Shown in pieces: positions 7,390 through 16,279 of a stretch of DNA of 64,000 nucleotides. How positions within the stretch are numbered: the stretch's first letter is position 1; the number at the start of each line of letters is the position of its first letter. The position numbers and the translations under genes are program-made. The notes under the pieces are model-generated. The model made no database searches, was not told the DNA's origin, and worked only from the letters and a program-made list of their open reading frames with translations. Source of the stretch: Bacteroidota bacterium (GTDB lineage: Bacteria; Bacteroidota; Bacteroidia; 2-12-FULL-35-15). The DNA lies in assembly GCA_025963775.1 (NCBI GenBank), contig JAOQAD010000004.1:1-64000 (forward strand), written 5' to 3'.

Positions 7390-8688
7390 ATGGATTCTAT
7401 AATAAACAAGCTTGAACAAGCGCTTAACAAAGGCCAATTGCTGGAGGTTGTACTCGAATTGGTATTAATTGATTTAGGATACATAAAAGTAAAACGACAA
7501 AAATCGGGCGCTCAATATGGTTATGATCTAGTTGCTACAAGGCAAAGTGTAAAAAATGAAGTCTGGAAATTTGAATGTAAAAATTTGAGTAATTCTATTT
7601 CCATTAACGATATTGCTCCTAAGCTAGTTTGGCATTTGGGACAGGAAATAATTGACCGTTTTGTAATTGTAAGTGTGAGTGAACCGAGCAACTATCTGAA
7701 CGAATTACTTGCCACAGTAAAGTTTCCGTTTCCTATAGAATTATGGAGTAGAGAATATTTAGTACAACAGATCTTAAAAAGCTCACAAGCTTTAAAGTAT
7801 CTTGGAATAGAAATGCCAGTTACTGTTCAGGATGGTTTATCGCCTATAGTATATGAACAAACCCTAATTTCTTTTGGCGCTTTTTATTCTGAGCAACTCC
7901 CATACTGTTATGATTATTTTATGAATGAAAAAAAAATGATAAAGGCATATACAGAACAATCGTTTAATGTTACAGCTGTGTTTTGCAATAATAGCAAGTC
8001 GTTTCCTTTTATATGTACTGAAATTAATGTTATAACACTTAGTTATGCTAAAGTAGAGGGAAGGATTTTCCGACAATCAAAAATGAAAGGAATTATAGAG
8101 CCTGAAAAATTCATTTTCATTCCCTCAACTATCCCTATGAGGTCAGTTTCAATTTTAAAGCCTGGTCAACTGTTCGAAGTGAAAATAAACAAGGACGATT
8201 ATTTTGCCTTTGAGTTGGATGATAAACAAGCAACCGATGGGTATTATGAAATTATATTTGAAGCAAAAGGAAAATTAGACGGGCGGGAAATGATAATGTA
8301 TAGTTCTGTTTTTCCTTTACATATAACTGATTCAAAAGCTGATCTGATTAATTTATATACAGTAGGCAAATTTTATGATACACCGGCAGATGATATTCTT
8401 AATATATCAAATGAAAAATGGGATCAAATGAAAAAGATAGGCAAAGATGCCATGCCTTTCCTCGGTTCTACAATTATCAATGCATCTGAGGGGGCTAATG
8501 ATGCCACATGGAAAGTTAGAATGCTTGAAGGCACACCGGCAGATGATGACCCTCAATCAATGGATGTAGATCCGAGTAAACCTTCGGACATTTATCTGGA
8601 CTTGGAAATACCTATTAGGGAAAAATTATACAGCTACCAAGATGTTTTTGATAAAATGTTGGGTACGAACTGGCAGGATAAAATTTAG
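7390..8688 (+). CDS. Restriction-endonuclease-like (PD-(D/E)xK) protein
   Basis: A 432-residue protein. The N-terminal about 120 residues have the restriction-endonuclease-like fold signature: an early helix, then GYDL with D46, then WKFECK with E62 and K64, close to the D-x(n)-ExK active site of Mrr-like nucleases. The rest, about 150-432, is beta-rich, unrecognised and probably a recognition or sensing part. It stands alone between the eCIS-like module and the convergent Qat operon. A defence role is inferred from the nuclease core and the neighbourhood; nicking or cleavage of DNA is expected from the fold only. Confidence 0.6.
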   Translation: MDSIINKLEQALNKGQLLEVVLELVLIDLGYIKVKRQKSGAQYGYDLVATRQSVKNEVWKFECKNLSNSISINDIAPKLVWHLGQEIIDRFVIVSVSEPSNYLNELLATVKFPFPIELWSREYLVQQILKSSQALKYLGIEMPVTVQDGLSPIVYEQTLISFGAFYSEQLPYCYDYFMNEKKMIKAYTEQSFNVTAVFCNNSKSFPFICTEINVITLSYAKVEGRIFRQSKMKGIIEPEKFIFIPSTIPMRSVSILKPGQLFEVKINKDDYFAFELDDKQATDGYYEIIFEAKGKLDGREMIMYSSVFPLHITDSKADLINLYTVGKFYDTPADDILNISNEKWDQMKKIGKDAMPFLGSTIINASEGANDATWKVRMLEGTPADDDPQSMDVDPSKPSDIYLDLEIPIREKLYSYQDVFDKMLGTNWQDKI

Positions 8689-8711
8689 AGTAGAAATGTA
8701 TTAATGTAAAG
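8689..8711 (+). repeat. Isolated copy of the 16-bp iteron unit
   Basis: The 17-nt block AGTAGAAATGTATTAAT occurs at 8689-8705 and at 2218-2234 inside the six-unit array. It starts at the base after the nuclease stop codon and lies in the gap before the convergent Qat operon. It may be a residual array or a second binding site. Confidence 0.55.
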
Positions 8712-8756
8712 GAGTAGAAACATAATAAATGGCCACTACCCAAAATCTGATAAAAA

Positions 8757-9488
8757 TCAAGAAAGTAAGTCTTTAAAATTAGTTTGAATATCCTCTGGAG
8801 TAATTTTTATATTACTTTCTAATTTGATTTTGCAAATTTCATTTGCAATTATTTCACTCATTAATGGCGTTGCAGGTGCTTTTTTATATTCGATAAAAGG
8901 GCCATCCGTTTCAATTAATATTCTATTTTGAGGTAAAGCATTTATTATTTTTCGACCATTAGAAGATTTTGTCATAGAATAATTTATAGAAAAATAAAAA
9001 CCGTAATCTAAAGCTCTCTCCAATTCTTTAATACTACCCGAATACCAATGTAAAATAATTTTACCCCAAAAGCGGCTTCCAATCATATCTATAACATCTT
9101 TAGCAGCATTTCTAGAGTGAATGGTTAAAATTTTATTTTTTTTATCTGAACAAGCTTGTAATATTCTTTTAAATATCACCTTTTGAGTTTCATAGTTAAC
9201 AGGTAGTTTGTTAGAATTATCTAAGCCAACTTCTCCAATATATCTCGTTTCTCCAAGTAATTCGATTAATTGATCAACTTCATGTTTTCGTTCATAAGCT
9301 AATTCAGGATGTAGTCCGATAGCTGCCTTAACGTATTTACACCCTTCTGTAATTTTCTTGGTATAAAAAAATACAGAAGGGCTATTTGTTACTGCAATTG
9401 TATAAACCCCTGCGGATTCAATTTTTTTAACTGTTTCTTCTGGATTTTTAAATAAATCCAAATGAAAGTGAGTATCGTGAAAAGCCAT
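8757..9488 (-). CDS. qatD: QatD, TatD-family nuclease of the Qat defence system
   Basis: A 243-residue TatD-type metal-dependent DNase. Visible motifs are HDTHFHLD near the N-terminus (HxH metal ligands), IGEVGLD around residue 80, HSRNA and HWYSGS in the middle, and LIETDGP near the end. TatD proteins are 3'-5' exonucleases; in the QatABCD antiphage system QatD is the TatD component. It is the last gene of the operon, 4 bp after qatC. All expected TatD motifs are present, so it is likely active. Confidence 0.9.
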   Translation of the reverse strand: MAFHDTHFHLDLFKNPEETVKKIESAGVYTIAVTNSPSVFFYTKKITEGCKYVKAAIGLHPELAYERKHEVDQLIELLGETRYIGEVGLDNSNKLPVNYETQKVIFKRILQACSDKKNKILTIHSRNAAKDVIDMIGSRFWGKIILHWYSGSIKELERALDYGFYFSINYSMTKSSNGRKIINALPQNRILIETDGPFIEYKKAPATPLMSEIIANEICKIKLESNIKITPEDIQTNFKDLLS

Positions 9489-9492
9489 GCTG

Positions 9493-10827
9493 CTAATTTA
9501 TGAAATCCTCGACTTCTTTCATTCCTCTTTTATAAATTCCGATATATTCTTCCAATTCTTCTTTGTTTTTAAACGGAAGGGGACCTGTACTCAAAATGTT
9601 CATTAAAATAGTATGATCTTTTTTGTTTTTCAGTCTTTCCAATGCTATTTTAAATGCTCTTAAATCACTTCCTGAACCCGATGTCTGTTCAGGTGGATTG
9701 GTTTTAATATCCCATACGTAGTCAGTTAAATTGTTTTTACTTAATTTCTCAGATGCCTGCCTTATTATACATGGAACACAATACCCACAGTGCATACCTG
9801 GAGTTTTGCCTTTAAAACGACTATTATCAGGATGAGAACAAGATAAAGTATCTTTATACGTTTTCTTTAATAGAGATTGATTTTCACAATTTAACATCAT
9901 TTCTCCCTTAGTGAAAAATTGGTATGGGTTAGTTAGCTTATTTTTTATTCCTAACTTATGAATGATACTTGAGAAGGTAGTTAAGTAATACGGATGAGTT
10001 GTTCTAGTGCTATGGCTACTAAGGCGGGTACTTGTTAGTGGTACATTCAAAGAGATTAACCCGTTTTCCGGAATAATCAACCCAACTTTATCGCCATATC
10101 CATTAGCGATAGTAATACCTAAGCACAAAAAAAGGAACGATCTTGCTCTGGACGTATTTTCTTTTACGGCCTGCTTATGTTTTTGATTAGGCTGGACATA
10201 AAATTGGATTCCTTCAAAAGCATTTTTTCCATATTGCTTTTGAAGAACTCCATACATTTGTTTTTGCACTTTATTTTCTTGCCCACCTTTATAATGGCTA
10301 ACAAAAGCAGGTTTTTTCTTCGTTTCAAGTAAATCTATAGCTGAAATATAAGAATCAAGGCCACCCGAAAATAATGATACAACATCAATTTTATCTTTGT
10401 TTAATCTTTTTGCAGAATTGGGTTTATAACTTGGTTTTATTTTTCTAAAATTAATTTCCCATTTATCTCCACTTAGAAAAGACAATAAATTTTGAAAATC
10501 ATCTTTTACCGATTCCCACTCTTTTAATGAAGTTACCGGCAGAAATAGTTTAAAATACCTGCTCCAATTCTGAAAACCAGAATTTCGGGAGATTATTTGA
10601 TCAGCTGTATACACCCCAAGAGCAATATTTAATAAGTCAAATGCATTTGAAGAAGGAATGATATTCATTCTTTTTTTGAACTCTTCAAAAACAAGCCTGG
10701 TGTTAACTGCAGAATTAGCATCAGTATAATTAATCGTAGGGATGATTATTTTTTCTTCGCCTTCCGGACATTTAATGTCAAAAGCTTCTTTTACATCCTG
10801 TTTTATTATAACATTCCAAGTTTTCAT
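9493..10827 (-). CDS. qatC: QatC, QueC-like PP-loop protein of the Qat defence system
   Basis: A 444-residue protein. It has an N-terminal region of about 145 residues not found in ordinary QueC, then the ATP-pyrophosphatase PP-loop LFSGGLDS (152-159). The C-terminal part has a Cys cluster, HCGYCVPC, like the zinc site of QueC. QueC makes preQ0 in 7-deazaguanine synthesis; in Qat the homologue belongs to an antiphage operon. The start overlaps the end of qatB by 4 bp (ATGA), indicating translational coupling. Both the PP-loop and Cys motifs are intact. Confidence 0.9.
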   Translation of the reverse strand: MKTWNVIIKQDVKEAFDIKCPEGEEKIIIPTINYTDANSAVNTRLVFEEFKKRMNIIPSSNAFDLLNIALGVYTADQIISRNSGFQNWSRYFKLFLPVTSLKEWESVKDDFQNLLSFLSGDKWEINFRKIKPSYKPNSAKRLNKDKIDVVSLFSGGLDSYISAIDLLETKKKPAFVSHYKGGQENKVQKQMYGVLQKQYGKNAFEGIQFYVQPNQKHKQAVKENTSRARSFLFLCLGITIANGYGDKVGLIIPENGLISLNVPLTSTRLSSHSTRTTHPYYLTTFSSIIHKLGIKNKLTNPYQFFTKGEMMLNCENQSLLKKTYKDTLSCSHPDNSRFKGKTPGMHCGYCVPCIIRQASEKLSKNNLTDYVWDIKTNPPEQTSGSGSDLRAFKIALERLKNKKDHTILMNILSTGPLPFKNKEELEEYIGIYKRGMKEVEDFIN

Positions 10828-11663
10828 TTTTCTATAGTTTGATATGCTAGTTCAAAAATATTCTGAATAATTTTCTTTCCTTCTCCCGCAGCTAAATCTA
10901 ACACTTTGATGTCTTTATCTTTAAGAGCTAGCTGAACTTCACTTTTTATAAAAGTTCTGATTTCATTTTCAAGTCGAATAACCGCTTTTTCAGAAAGATC
11001 ATTTTTTTCAAGAGCCAAGCCCAATTCATAAACCCATTTTTTATAAATATAGTTGCTTGTATATTCAATAACAGCTTCTTTCAAGGCATCTTCACTTAAA
11101 GAGCCTAATGAATCAATATCTTCATCATTTGAAATTATTTTTTCATAAAGTGTATCAAGCGTATCCATTATAGCTGCTCTTGCTATTGCATCATCATTGG
11201 TCGACCCTATTGGCGCAATTTTGTCAGCTATTTTAGCCAATACCTCTTCCGATGATTTACCAATACAATCATCTAATCCATATTGCTTTAAATTTTGCTC
11301 ATATCCTTTTTGAACAAATCCTCCTAAAAAGCTTGCGAATGTATAGCCATAATCAATACCCCTTGCCGACGCTCTTGCTGCCGATTTAGAGCCTCCATAG
11401 GTTTTTACATAACTTCTTCCAGATTTTTTTAAGTTCTGTTTCGTTTTGTCATTGGTATACTTTTTAATAGCAGTTTTAGCAGAGTTCCAACTGTTAGTTT
11501 GTGATGAAATAGAATCATCTTTGACCGCTATTTTATCCTGATCTGGTTTGGGCTTATCAGTTGACGGAATGTCTTCTATGTCTGTATTTGGTTTATCATT
11601 CGCCCAATTCGGCAAAAGAGGAGTTTTGCCTTTTGGGCCAGCATTTGATGCAGATGTTCCCAT
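10824..11663 (-). CDS. qatB: QatB of the Qat defence system
   Basis: A 279-residue protein with no catalytic motif that I can see. It opens with MGTSASNAGPKG and LLPNWA, the typical start of QatB proteins: a flexible Gly/Ser/Pro leader, then a helical body. A Lys/Ser/Arg/Gly-rich segment around 90-105 precedes the helical domain. It lies 3 bp after qatA and overlaps qatC by 4 bp. Its biochemical role is not evident from sequence; the identity rests on operon order and the N-terminal signature. Confidence 0.85.
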   Translation of the reverse strand: MGTSASNAGPKGKTPLLPNWANDKPNTDIEDIPSTDKPKPDQDKIAVKDDSISSQTNSWNSAKTAIKKYTNDKTKQNLKKSGRSYVKTYGGSKSAARASARGIDYGYTFASFLGGFVQKGYEQNLKQYGLDDCIGKSSEEVLAKIADKIAPIGSTNDDAIARAAIMDTLDTLYEKIISNDEDIDSLGSLSEDALKEAVIEYTSNYIYKKWVYELGLALEKNDLSEKAVIRLENEIRTFIKSEVQLALKDKDIKVLDLAAGEGKKIIQNIFELAYQTIEK

Positions 11664-11666
11664 TCT

Positions 11667-13505
11667 TTATAGTTGCTTTAATTTTAATTTAGATATTTTT
11701 GCTAAATTTTTATTCCCTGAATTACTCCATTTTGTAATAATTTCTTTGGCTTTCTCTTCAAAAGCACCACCTCTAGAAATATCAATAATCCACGTAACTG
11801 CTGAAATTGTTAAAAGCTGTTCCGGAACACGATCAAGAAAAATATAAAGTTGAGATTGTAGCTCTACTCTTACTTTACAAAAATCAAACAATACTTTCAA
11901 TGCGATGTTTTCACCACTCTGGTTCTCATTTTGACTTACTTTTTCTATTAATGATTCTAATATTGCCGCAGCATCACCTGAATTTAAATCTGTACACTCT
12001 TTAATGCCTGCTGCTTTTATAGCATCAGAATCATTGAGCATTTTTCTATATGTTTCTTGTGCTTCGGGCGACATTCTCTGCATATGAACCGATGTTCCTG
12101 TAATTTTATCTCTTGAGAAATAATAATACGGTTGAAGATTTTGTTCCTTTAACGAAGGTTCGGATTTTAACCAGTTCTTGATCCATCCGTCTTGCAAGTA
12201 TGCTTCCTGGTCAGTAGTCAATTTACTATCGGTGCCTGGCGCAACGTCATTAGAATAAGATTCTAATTTCTCAACGTCCTTTATTAATCCATTATTCTGT
12301 AATTGGTTTTCATAAAATTGCTTAAATGTTTCCGGCTTAAAATATTCCAATAACATCAGTTTAGCTAAAATTCTTTTATTCAGTGCAATGTTTTTAGAAC
12401 TAGCCATTTCATATCTCAAAAGCAACGTGTTTAAGAAACGTTTGCATTGTCTTGGATTTCCATTTAAACCGACACTTAGTACGGGAGTGATTTGAGCAGA
12501 CAATATTAAAGCGTCTTCAAGATCAGTGCTGACGGTACTGACAAAATCTTTTGCATTACTTATGTTGTAGATAAAATCGAAACCTTTAATGTTTTTTTCT
12601 TTTATTACATTTTCTCTTATGTAATCAAATTCGCCTATGTCAACATACAATTTTGTGAAAAGGAGATTAATATATGTTGTTAATTCAATATGACTAAGCA
12701 CCGGGATTCTCACGGGATATTGAATTAATTTTTCAAGATAATCCCTGCCAACTTCTGTCGTATCCCCCGGTATTTCAGGAAACCGTCTTCTAACGGCATA
12801 TTTTATTAAACGTTCGTCCGCTCCTAAAATAAAAGCGGTTTGTTTTGTGAAAAGAAATAATTTAATTGCCTCTAAAGTTCCAATAATCGTATCTGTTGAA
12901 CATCTATCCAGATCATCGATTAATACTATGATCTTTTTGATGTTTGTTTCATTAATAAGCTCTTCAAAGTTTTGATGGAATTCCTGGATATTGTTGCGCA
13001 CCGTATTGTCTATATCATCTTTTGATTGCATTTGCTTTATATAAGCATCGTAATCTACATCTTTAAGCTTTGACATTACATCTCCAATGGAAAGGGCCGC
13101 AACTCCAGCCGGGCCCATTGCGGCAAACCCTAATCCATATTTGGCAACAGCGCCACTTATTTTAATTATATCAATTTTTTTTAAAAGTTTAGCAGCTAGC
13201 TTGGATGCTTTTTCTGAAAATGTTCGGTTCCTAATGATCTCATCTACAATTCTACCCATCAAAACTGTTTTGGTATCTTCATATCCTTCAAAAAGCCAAC
13301 CATTAAATTTAATTACCAAAACATCCTTATCACTTTCATATTTCTCGGCAACCATTTTCATTAAACTTGATTTTCCACTTCCCCAATCACCAAAAACGCC
13401 AATGCTACATGGCAGTAAATCATCATTGTTAATGATTTTTAAAACTGCGTTAACGTAATGCTGATAATCTATAAAATCCGAATTGGTTTCACTATCATTC
13501 CACAT
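11667..13505 (-). CDS. qatA: QatA, KAP-family P-loop NTPase of the Qat defence system
   Basis: A 612-residue KAP NTPase. Walker A GDWGSGKSS is at 39-47 and Walker B VLIDDLDRC at about 194-202. A Gly/Ala-rich hydrophobic stretch (about 117-140) between the two matches the membrane-like insertion common in KAP proteins. The rest is helical. In QatABCD this is the ATPase component. It starts 42 bp after the HEPN-like gene, so the five genes probably share the promoter at 14712-14766. No truncation is visible. Confidence 0.9.
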   Translation of the reverse strand: MWNDSETNSDFIDYQHYVNAVLKIINNDDLLPCSIGVFGDWGSGKSSLMKMVAEKYESDKDVLVIKFNGWLFEGYEDTKTVLMGRIVDEIIRNRTFSEKASKLAAKLLKKIDIIKISGAVAKYGLGFAAMGPAGVAALSIGDVMSKLKDVDYDAYIKQMQSKDDIDNTVRNNIQEFHQNFEELINETNIKKIIVLIDDLDRCSTDTIIGTLEAIKLFLFTKQTAFILGADERLIKYAVRRRFPEIPGDTTEVGRDYLEKLIQYPVRIPVLSHIELTTYINLLFTKLYVDIGEFDYIRENVIKEKNIKGFDFIYNISNAKDFVSTVSTDLEDALILSAQITPVLSVGLNGNPRQCKRFLNTLLLRYEMASSKNIALNKRILAKLMLLEYFKPETFKQFYENQLQNNGLIKDVEKLESYSNDVAPGTDSKLTTDQEAYLQDGWIKNWLKSEPSLKEQNLQPYYYFSRDKITGTSVHMQRMSPEAQETYRKMLNDSDAIKAAGIKECTDLNSGDAAAILESLIEKVSQNENQSGENIALKVLFDFCKVRVELQSQLYIFLDRVPEQLLTISAVTWIIDISRGGAFEEKAKEIITKWSNSGNKNLAKISKLKLKQL

Positions 13506-13547
13506 ATCTATATTTTAATTAATGATTTATTTTAATTCAGTTTACAG

Positions 13548-14570
13548 TTAGCTGGGATTCGCTTTTTCGTCTTCTTTGTTGTCAAAGTAATTTAATTTGC
13601 CAATTTTCCCTTTTATATAATCTAAGTGATTTATTTCGGTTTTTCCATCATCAATTGTTGTCATTCCAACATTAAGTTTTATTTGCTCAGCTTCCAAATT
13701 ATAAATAGTTGTATTTAAATCCTCTGTCTTTACATAGTATTTATAGGCAATATCTTCAACCTCTGCTAAGGTAATTTCCGATATAATGAACCTGTGAATT
13801 ACCCTGTTCCTATCATCATACAATTTATAAAGCTCATCAAAAAATGCTTGGTCTATTATCCCTAAGTCCAGCGATTTTTTATAAATATCTTTTTCCGATT
13901 TTTTCTTGTCTAATAATCCTTGATAAATCCATTCCGTTTCAATTTCTCTGTTATTATTGATGATTTGGTTTTTTAAAATAATTCCAATTCGCAATAATGC
14001 ATCTATTTGGTTTGCAAGTAGGCAGGTTGATTCAATAAAAGCCTTGTTCTCAACTGCCTTACTTAAAATTAATGATGAAGCGCCAACACCTTGCAAGAAC
14101 ATGTCGAATCTATATGAATTTATTACGCTCGCGCTTTGCGCTCCATCTATTAATCTAAACTCCGCAATTGATGAAAGTGCAATAGCTATTTTTTCTTCAA
14201 TAGTTTTGTTATCTAAATCTTTGTCGGGATTGTTTTGGTGCGTTAGTGTAAAAATGACAATTTTATCGTCATACAATTTTGTCCAAATTTTGGTCGTAAA
14301 TTCTTTCTCTATTGCGTCTGGATAGCTAAAATAATCTACGTCACCAATTCTTGTTGCAACTAATGATTTTGATATAGCTAAGAATTTATTTTTCTCATCT
14401 TCGTCTTTAACTTTTCTTATTGAGATCTGAAAACTATCAAATTTCCAAATCTCGTATTCTTGAAAAGTATGAATTTTACCATTTATAAGTGAATACTTCC
14501 AAGTGACAGGTATTTTAATTTCAAAGGTGCCATTATCATCTATAAATCTTTTCATTGTGTTTCCGTACAA
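13548..14570 (-). CDS. HEPN-like protein, first gene of the Qat transcript
   Basis: A 340-residue protein. The N-terminal about 140 residues look like a beta-rich domain (FEIKIPVTWKYS, then FQISI). The C-terminal about 200 residues are helical and contain RNRVIH at 254-259, the R-N-xxx-H form of the HEPN RNase motif (R-x4-6-H). The start could be 14570 or the ATG five codons later; the second gives a cleaner N-terminus. It lies 42 bp upstream of qatA behind a composite promoter. It is not one of the four standard Qat genes, so it is either an added regulator or effector, or an independent gene sharing the promoter. Confidence 0.6.
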   Translation of the reverse strand: MYGNTMKRFIDDNGTFEIKIPVTWKYSLINGKIHTFQEYEIWKFDSFQISIRKVKDEDEKNKFLAISKSLVATRIGDVDYFSYPDAIEKEFTTKIWTKLYDDKIVIFTLTHQNNPDKDLDNKTIEEKIAIALSSIAEFRLIDGAQSASVINSYRFDMFLQGVGASSLILSKAVENKAFIESTCLLANQIDALLRIGIILKNQIINNNREIETEWIYQGLLDKKKSEKDIYKKSLDLGIIDQAFFDELYKLYDDRNRVIHRFIISEITLAEVEDIAYKYYVKTEDLNTTIYNLEAEQIKLNVGMTTIDDGKTEINHLDYIKGKIGKLNYFDNKEDEKANPS

Positions 14571-14680
14571 TTCTTTTTTTAGTTATTAATCAATGAAATT
14601 CTAGTCAATCTTATCACAATATTTCCATTGCGGCAACTTTTCTAACGCCTATTTGAATGGTGCAAATATTTTTCTGATCT

Positions 14681-14715
14681 TTGCCGAAAACCTATGAAAT
14701 TGAAATTTTCGGCAA
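14681..14715. repeat. 10-bp perfect inverted repeat in the Qat leader
   Basis: TTGCCGAAAA at 14681-14690 and TTTTCGGCAA at 14706-14715 form a perfect 10-bp stem with a 15-nt loop. It overlaps the -7 region of the composite promoter and lies upstream of the HEPN-like start codon. It could be an operator or an RNA leader hairpin. The rest of the 302-bp gap up to 14873 holds only the promoter and AT-rich sequence. Confidence 0.55.
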
Positions 14716-14766
14716 GTTCGACCAAAAAAATTATATTTCACTGGACACTTTTCGACCTCTGTGACA
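14712..14766 (-). promoter_or_regulatory. Composite promoter copy 2, HEPN-Qat operon
   Basis: Read on the minus strand: TGTCAC, 12 nt, GTGTCC (14766-14743), then 23 nt, then GAACTTGC (14719-14712) at the position where other copies carry TAnnTTnG. This is the weakest -7 of the five, but the upstream element is identical to copies 3 and 4 except at a few bases. The orientation points to the Qat side, not to the MNT-HEPN gene at 14874. Confidence 0.6.
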
Positions 14767-14873
14767 TAAAATGAAATTTTGCATACAAAGACGCTTAAAA
14801 CCCGCATCTATAAAGTAAATTCGGAAAATTTTATGTATATCTCCACGAAATTATTTATCTTAGCCATCACAAA

Positions 14874-15740
14874 ATGAAAATCTCAATATCACACCTTCCC
14901 GAACACAAACAAGCCGAGTTAAAGGCTATTGTTGCGGCTTTGATCCCGAAGTGTGCGGAAATTGAAATGATTATTTTATACGGATCGTATGCACGCGGTA
15001 ATTGGGTGGAAGATAAATACGTGGAGAATGGCGTTACCTACGAATACAAATCAGATTACGATTTATTGATTGTATTAAGCACCAATGGGAAAGCTAATGC
15101 CGACAGTTTTTTACAATCGGTAACAATCAAACTGGAAGAGTTAAGATCAAATACGCCTGTACATCCGATTTTCCACGGAATTGAATTTGTAAACGAAGCT
15201 TTACGCGAAGGAAATTACTTTTTCGGTGATATAAAACGTGAAGGAATAGTACTTTTCACAACCAACCGCTACCAGCTGGATAATAAGCGGGAAATGGCAC
15301 CGCTTGAAATGCAAGCCCGTGCGAAAGAAGATTTTGATCAGTGGTTTGAAAGTGGCAATCAGTTTTATGGCCAGTATATACACGCTATGAATGATGGGCA
15401 TTTAAAAATTGCAGCATTCGATCTTCATCAAGCCACAGAAAGATATTATGGCGCAATCCAATTGGTGTTTACAGGCTATAAACCAAAAACACATGATATT
15501 GAAATTTTAGGTTGGTTAGCAAAAGCATTAAATATAGAATTCGGAAAAGTATTTCCAAAAGCCACATACGAAGAGCGAATCCGCTTTACTTTATTAAAAA
15601 AGGCTTATGTAGATGCCCGTTATAAGGCTGAATATAAAATCAGTAAAGAAGATTTAGAATATCTTGCGGAACGTGTGCAATTACTTCGCAAATTAACAGA
15701 ACAAATCTGTAAAGAAAAAATAGCAGACTTCACAAAGTAG
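14874..15740 (+). CDS. MNT-HEPN fusion protein (nucleotidyltransferase plus HEPN)
   Basis: A 288-residue protein. The N-terminal minimal nucleotidyltransferase has GSYARG at 37-42 and the DYD pair at 61-63, the G-S-x(n)-D-x-D active site, with an insertion between them. The C-terminal half is helical with HLKIAAFDLHQATERYYG, typical of HEPN domains. Such proteins occur as toxin/antitoxin-like or regulatory proteins in Bacteroidota mobile elements; the nucleotidyltransferase may AMPylate a partner. It is divergent from the HEPN-Qat operon and followed by three small accessory genes. The key residues are intact. Confidence 0.8.
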   Translation: MKISISHLPEHKQAELKAIVAALIPKCAEIEMIILYGSYARGNWVEDKYVENGVTYEYKSDYDLLIVLSTNGKANADSFLQSVTIKLEELRSNTPVHPIFHGIEFVNEALREGNYFFGDIKREGIVLFTTNRYQLDNKREMAPLEMQARAKEDFDQWFESGNQFYGQYIHAMNDGHLKIAAFDLHQATERYYGAIQLVFTGYKPKTHDIEILGWLAKALNIEFGKVFPKATYEERIRFTLLKKAYVDARYKAEYKISKEDLEYLAERVQLLRKLTEQICKEKIADFTK

Positions 15741-15793
15741 TTTCCATTAAACAGGTTGATTGGGCGGATTTTTAATCTAAAAATCAACCACCA

Positions 15794-16273
15794 ATGGAAA
15801 CAAACGATCAACAACAGGCAGACAGCCTGTTTGAAGCAATGCAAAATGATAAGCACCAGCTGCTTGTTCATTTATTAAGCCCCATCGAGCGTGAAGCGAT
15901 CAGGCAGAAGTACAACGCCTTTGAATATTCCCTGAACAACACCAAAATTCAGATTTCTCACCAAGCCTGCAAACAACTGAGGCAGATCACCGTTATTAAA
16001 ATTGGTGTATTCACAAAACTCCTAAACGATAGTGCGCTCTACCTAGTCGGTGATGATGCGCGTATTCAAATGTTCCTCGATACTCCAATCGAACATCATA
16101 ATTTCCCTACCCGCGTTTTCCACACTTTAAAACAAATGGATTGCTATACCATGCGTCACGTTATAGATCTTGGCAGAAGCCGCGTTGCACATTCTCGTAA
16201 CATGGGTAAAGTAGGTATGCAAATCTTAGATCAGTTGCTAAAAAGGCACGAATGTGATTTTCTATTTGTGTAA
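15794..16273 (+). CDS. RNA polymerase alpha-CTD-like helical protein
   Basis: A 159-residue protein. The C-terminal about 60 residues (VFHTLKQMDCYTMRHVID, then MGKVGMQILDQLL) resemble the helix-hairpin-helix C-terminal domain of the RNA polymerase alpha subunit: a first helix, a loop and the GKxGxxxLxxLL end. The N-terminal half is helical and unrecognised. It may bind DNA or touch RNA polymerase. It follows the MNT-HEPN gene by 53 bp and precedes a resolvase-like gene by 6 bp. Confidence 0.55.
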   Translation: METNDQQQADSLFEAMQNDKHQLLVHLLSPIEREAIRQKYNAFEYSLNNTKIQISHQACKQLRQITVIKIGVFTKLLNDSALYLVGDDARIQMFLDTPIEHHNFPTRVFHTLKQMDCYTMRHVIDLGRSRVAHSRNMGKVGMQILDQLLKRHECDFLFV

Positions 16274-16279
16274 CCACTT

